Source: GCA-2718845 sp913041905 (GTDB lineage: Bacteria > Pseudomonadota > Gammaproteobacteria > GCA-002705445 > GCA-002716945). From it: a stretch of 6,397 nucleotides of DNA. Both the position numbers and the translations under genes were made by a program. Under the pieces are notes generated by a model. That model did no database searches, was not told the origin of the DNA, and worked only from the letters and a program-made list of their open reading frames with translations. Shown piece by piece: positions 5,519-6,397 of the stretch. Every line of letters begins with the position of its first letter. Within the stretch, counting starts at the first letter, position 1. The stretch lies in assembly GCA_913041905.1 (NCBI GenBank), contig CAJWJQ010000046.1, forward strand, positions 1-6,397. The letters are read 5' to 3'.

Positions 5519-6341
5519 ATTACTACTTTCAATTTTTTTCCTTTATCCACTTTTTAATTCTTTTTGGATGTCTCTTCATAAATGGCCCTTATTTGGAAAG
5601 CCTAAATGGGTTGGACTAGATAATTATGTGTGGATGTTTAACGATGAACGTTTTTGGCAATGTTTGAAATTTACTTTAGTGTACACAATAACAGTAACAC
5701 CTATGTTGTTCATTGTTGCAATAGGAACTGCCTTACTGTGTAATGTCAAAACATGGGGTACAACTTTTTTTAGAAGTATTTATTTTTTACCTGTTGTCAT
5801 GTCTTTTGCTACTGCAAGCTTTGTTTGGCTTTGGTTATATAGTGAATGGTATGGTGTAATTATTTTCTTATTAAAGGCTATAGGTTTCGGCCCAGAAGAT
5901 GGACAACTTAGCGTGTGGACAGATGGTTGGACAGCAATGTGGGCTGTCAATACCATGGTTACATGGAAATTTGCTGGGATACAAATGATTATCTTAATAG
6001 CAGGCCTTCAATCGATACGAGATGATTATTATGAAGCTTCAAGACTGATGGGAGCTTCACGTTTTCAAACTATTTGGAATATTACTTTACCCTTGTTAAG
6101 ACCATCTATTGCTTTAGCGTTGATTCTTTCAATAGCAGGTTCCATTCAAGCATATGAACAATTTCAAATTATGACTCGTGGTGGTCCTATGAATGAAACA
6201 AAAACATTAGTTATGCTTACAATTGGTATGGGATTTGATTATTTTAAATTAGGCCCAGCCGCAGCACTAGGAGTTATAATTATGAGTATTCTTTTTGTTA
6301 TAACAATAATTCAATTAAGATTATTCCGTAAAGCTTATTAG
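5463..6341 (+). CDS. CUT1-family ABC sugar transporter permease (MalF/UgpA type)
   Basis: A 292-residue inner-membrane permease, normal length for the first permease of CUT1 importers, which form a heterodimeric channel. About six transmembrane segments can be seen: roughly 11-33, 68-92, 105-125, 158-182, 212-232 and 262-286. The cytoplasmic EAA loop that contacts the ATPase is present: E191-A192-S193, G197, then I207 and L209-P210 (in YYEASRLMGASR onward). Other landmarks are FLYP (26-29), FLPVVMS (108-114) and RGGPMNET (239-246), all typical of the family. It lies 26 bases after the binding-protein gene, and its start falls inside an inverted repeat that could reduce its translation. The positively charged N-terminus (SRLRREQ) stays cytoplasmic. 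The gene ends 1 base before the next start. The ATPase is not in the window and is probably encoded further downstream. Confidence 0.93.
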   Translation: MSRLRREQVFGLLMTLPALLLLSIFFLYPLFNSFWMSLHKWPLFGKPKWVGLDNYVWMFNDERFWQCLKFTLVYTITVTPMLFIVAIGTALLCNVKTWGTTFFRSIYFLPVVMSFATASFVWLWLYSEWYGVIIFLLKAIGFGPEDGQLSVWTDGWTAMWAVNTMVTWKFAGIQMIILIAGLQSIRDDYYEASRLMGASRFQTIWNITLPLLRPSIALALILSIAGSIQAYEQFQIMTRGGPMNETKTLVMLTIGMGFDYFKLGPAAALGVIIMSILFVITIIQLRLFRKAY

Positions 6342-6342
6342 G

Positions 6343-6397
6343 ATGAAAAAATATTCTGGAGATTGGTATTGGTATTATACGATCAATTCAGTTTTAG
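6343..6397 (+). CDS. Second ABC sugar permease (MalG/UgpE type), 3' partial
   Basis: An ATG one base after the first permease's TAG stop opens a frame of 18 complete codons (MKKYSGDWYWYYTINSVL) that runs off the window. A charged N-terminus followed by an aromatic and hydrophobic stretch, placed directly after a MalF-type permease, is the expected layout for the MalG-type partner of a CUT1 importer. There is no separate Shine-Dalgarno at useful distance; the AGG at 6340-6342 touches the ATG, so initiation is probably by coupling to the preceding stop. No diagnostic motif is visible in so short a piece, so the call rests on gene order. Confidence 0.7.
   Translation, partial: MKKYSGDWYWYYTINSVL

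Noticed and set aside
1..6397. CRISPR arrays, tRNA or rRNA genes, insertion sequences, prophage or defence genes
   Set aside because: No spaced direct repeats, no tRNA-like cloverleaf segments, no transposase or integrase frames and no terminal repeats were seen on either strand.

Overview
The window is AT-rich, compact bacterial DNA. It uses TAA, TAG and TGA as stops, often joins genes by ATGA stop/start overlaps, and has almost no intergenic space. Together with the gene content (sugar-acid enzymes beside a CUT1-type sugar ABC importer), this suggests a streamlined, low-GC, probably marine alphaproteobacterium such as a SAR11 or SAR116-like lineage. That placement is inference from composition and gene types; no rRNA or other phylogenetic marker is present.

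Left part (1-3550, + strand): five genes packed head to tail, evidently one operon whose promoter lies before the window. They encode a PhnP-like metallo-beta-lactamase-fold hydrolase (5' end cut by the window edge), a 3-hydroxyisobutyrate-dehydrogenase-family NAD-dependent oxidoreductase, an SMP-30/gluconolactonase-family lactonase, a pterin-4a-carbinolamine dehydratase (PCD/DCoH fold), and a short-chain dehydrogenase. Three of the four junctions are 4-base ATGA overlaps and the fourth is a 5-base gap. A hairpin over the last codons of the dehydrogenase gene may end the transcript.

Middle (3558-4221): on the minus strand, converging on the operon with a 7-base gap, lies the C-terminal ~40% of an L-rhamnonate-dehydratase-like enolase-superfamily enzyme. 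It is open and well conserved, but it lacks the whole N-terminal part and one metal ligand, so it reads as a gene remnant. A ~196-base AT-rich intergenic region follows. It holds a plausible sigma70-type promoter, two palindromes that could be operators, and an unusually strong Shine-Dalgarno sequence for the next gene.

Right part (4222-6397, + strand): a CUT1-family sugar ABC importer, with a secreted substrate-binding protein, a first MalF/UgpA-like permease, and the first 18 codons of a second permease. A 10-bp GC-rich inverted repeat brackets the start of the first permease gene and could set the ratio of binding protein to permease.

Taken together the locus looks like a carbohydrate uptake and non-phosphorylating oxidation module: import, oxidation to a lactone, hydrolysis by the SMP-30 enzyme, dehydration of the aldonate (now only a remnant here), then further oxidation by the two dehydrogenases. 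A deoxy sugar such as L-rhamnose or L-fucose is the best guess. The odd members are the PCD and the PhnP-like hydrolase, neither of which has an obvious place in a known pathway of this kind.
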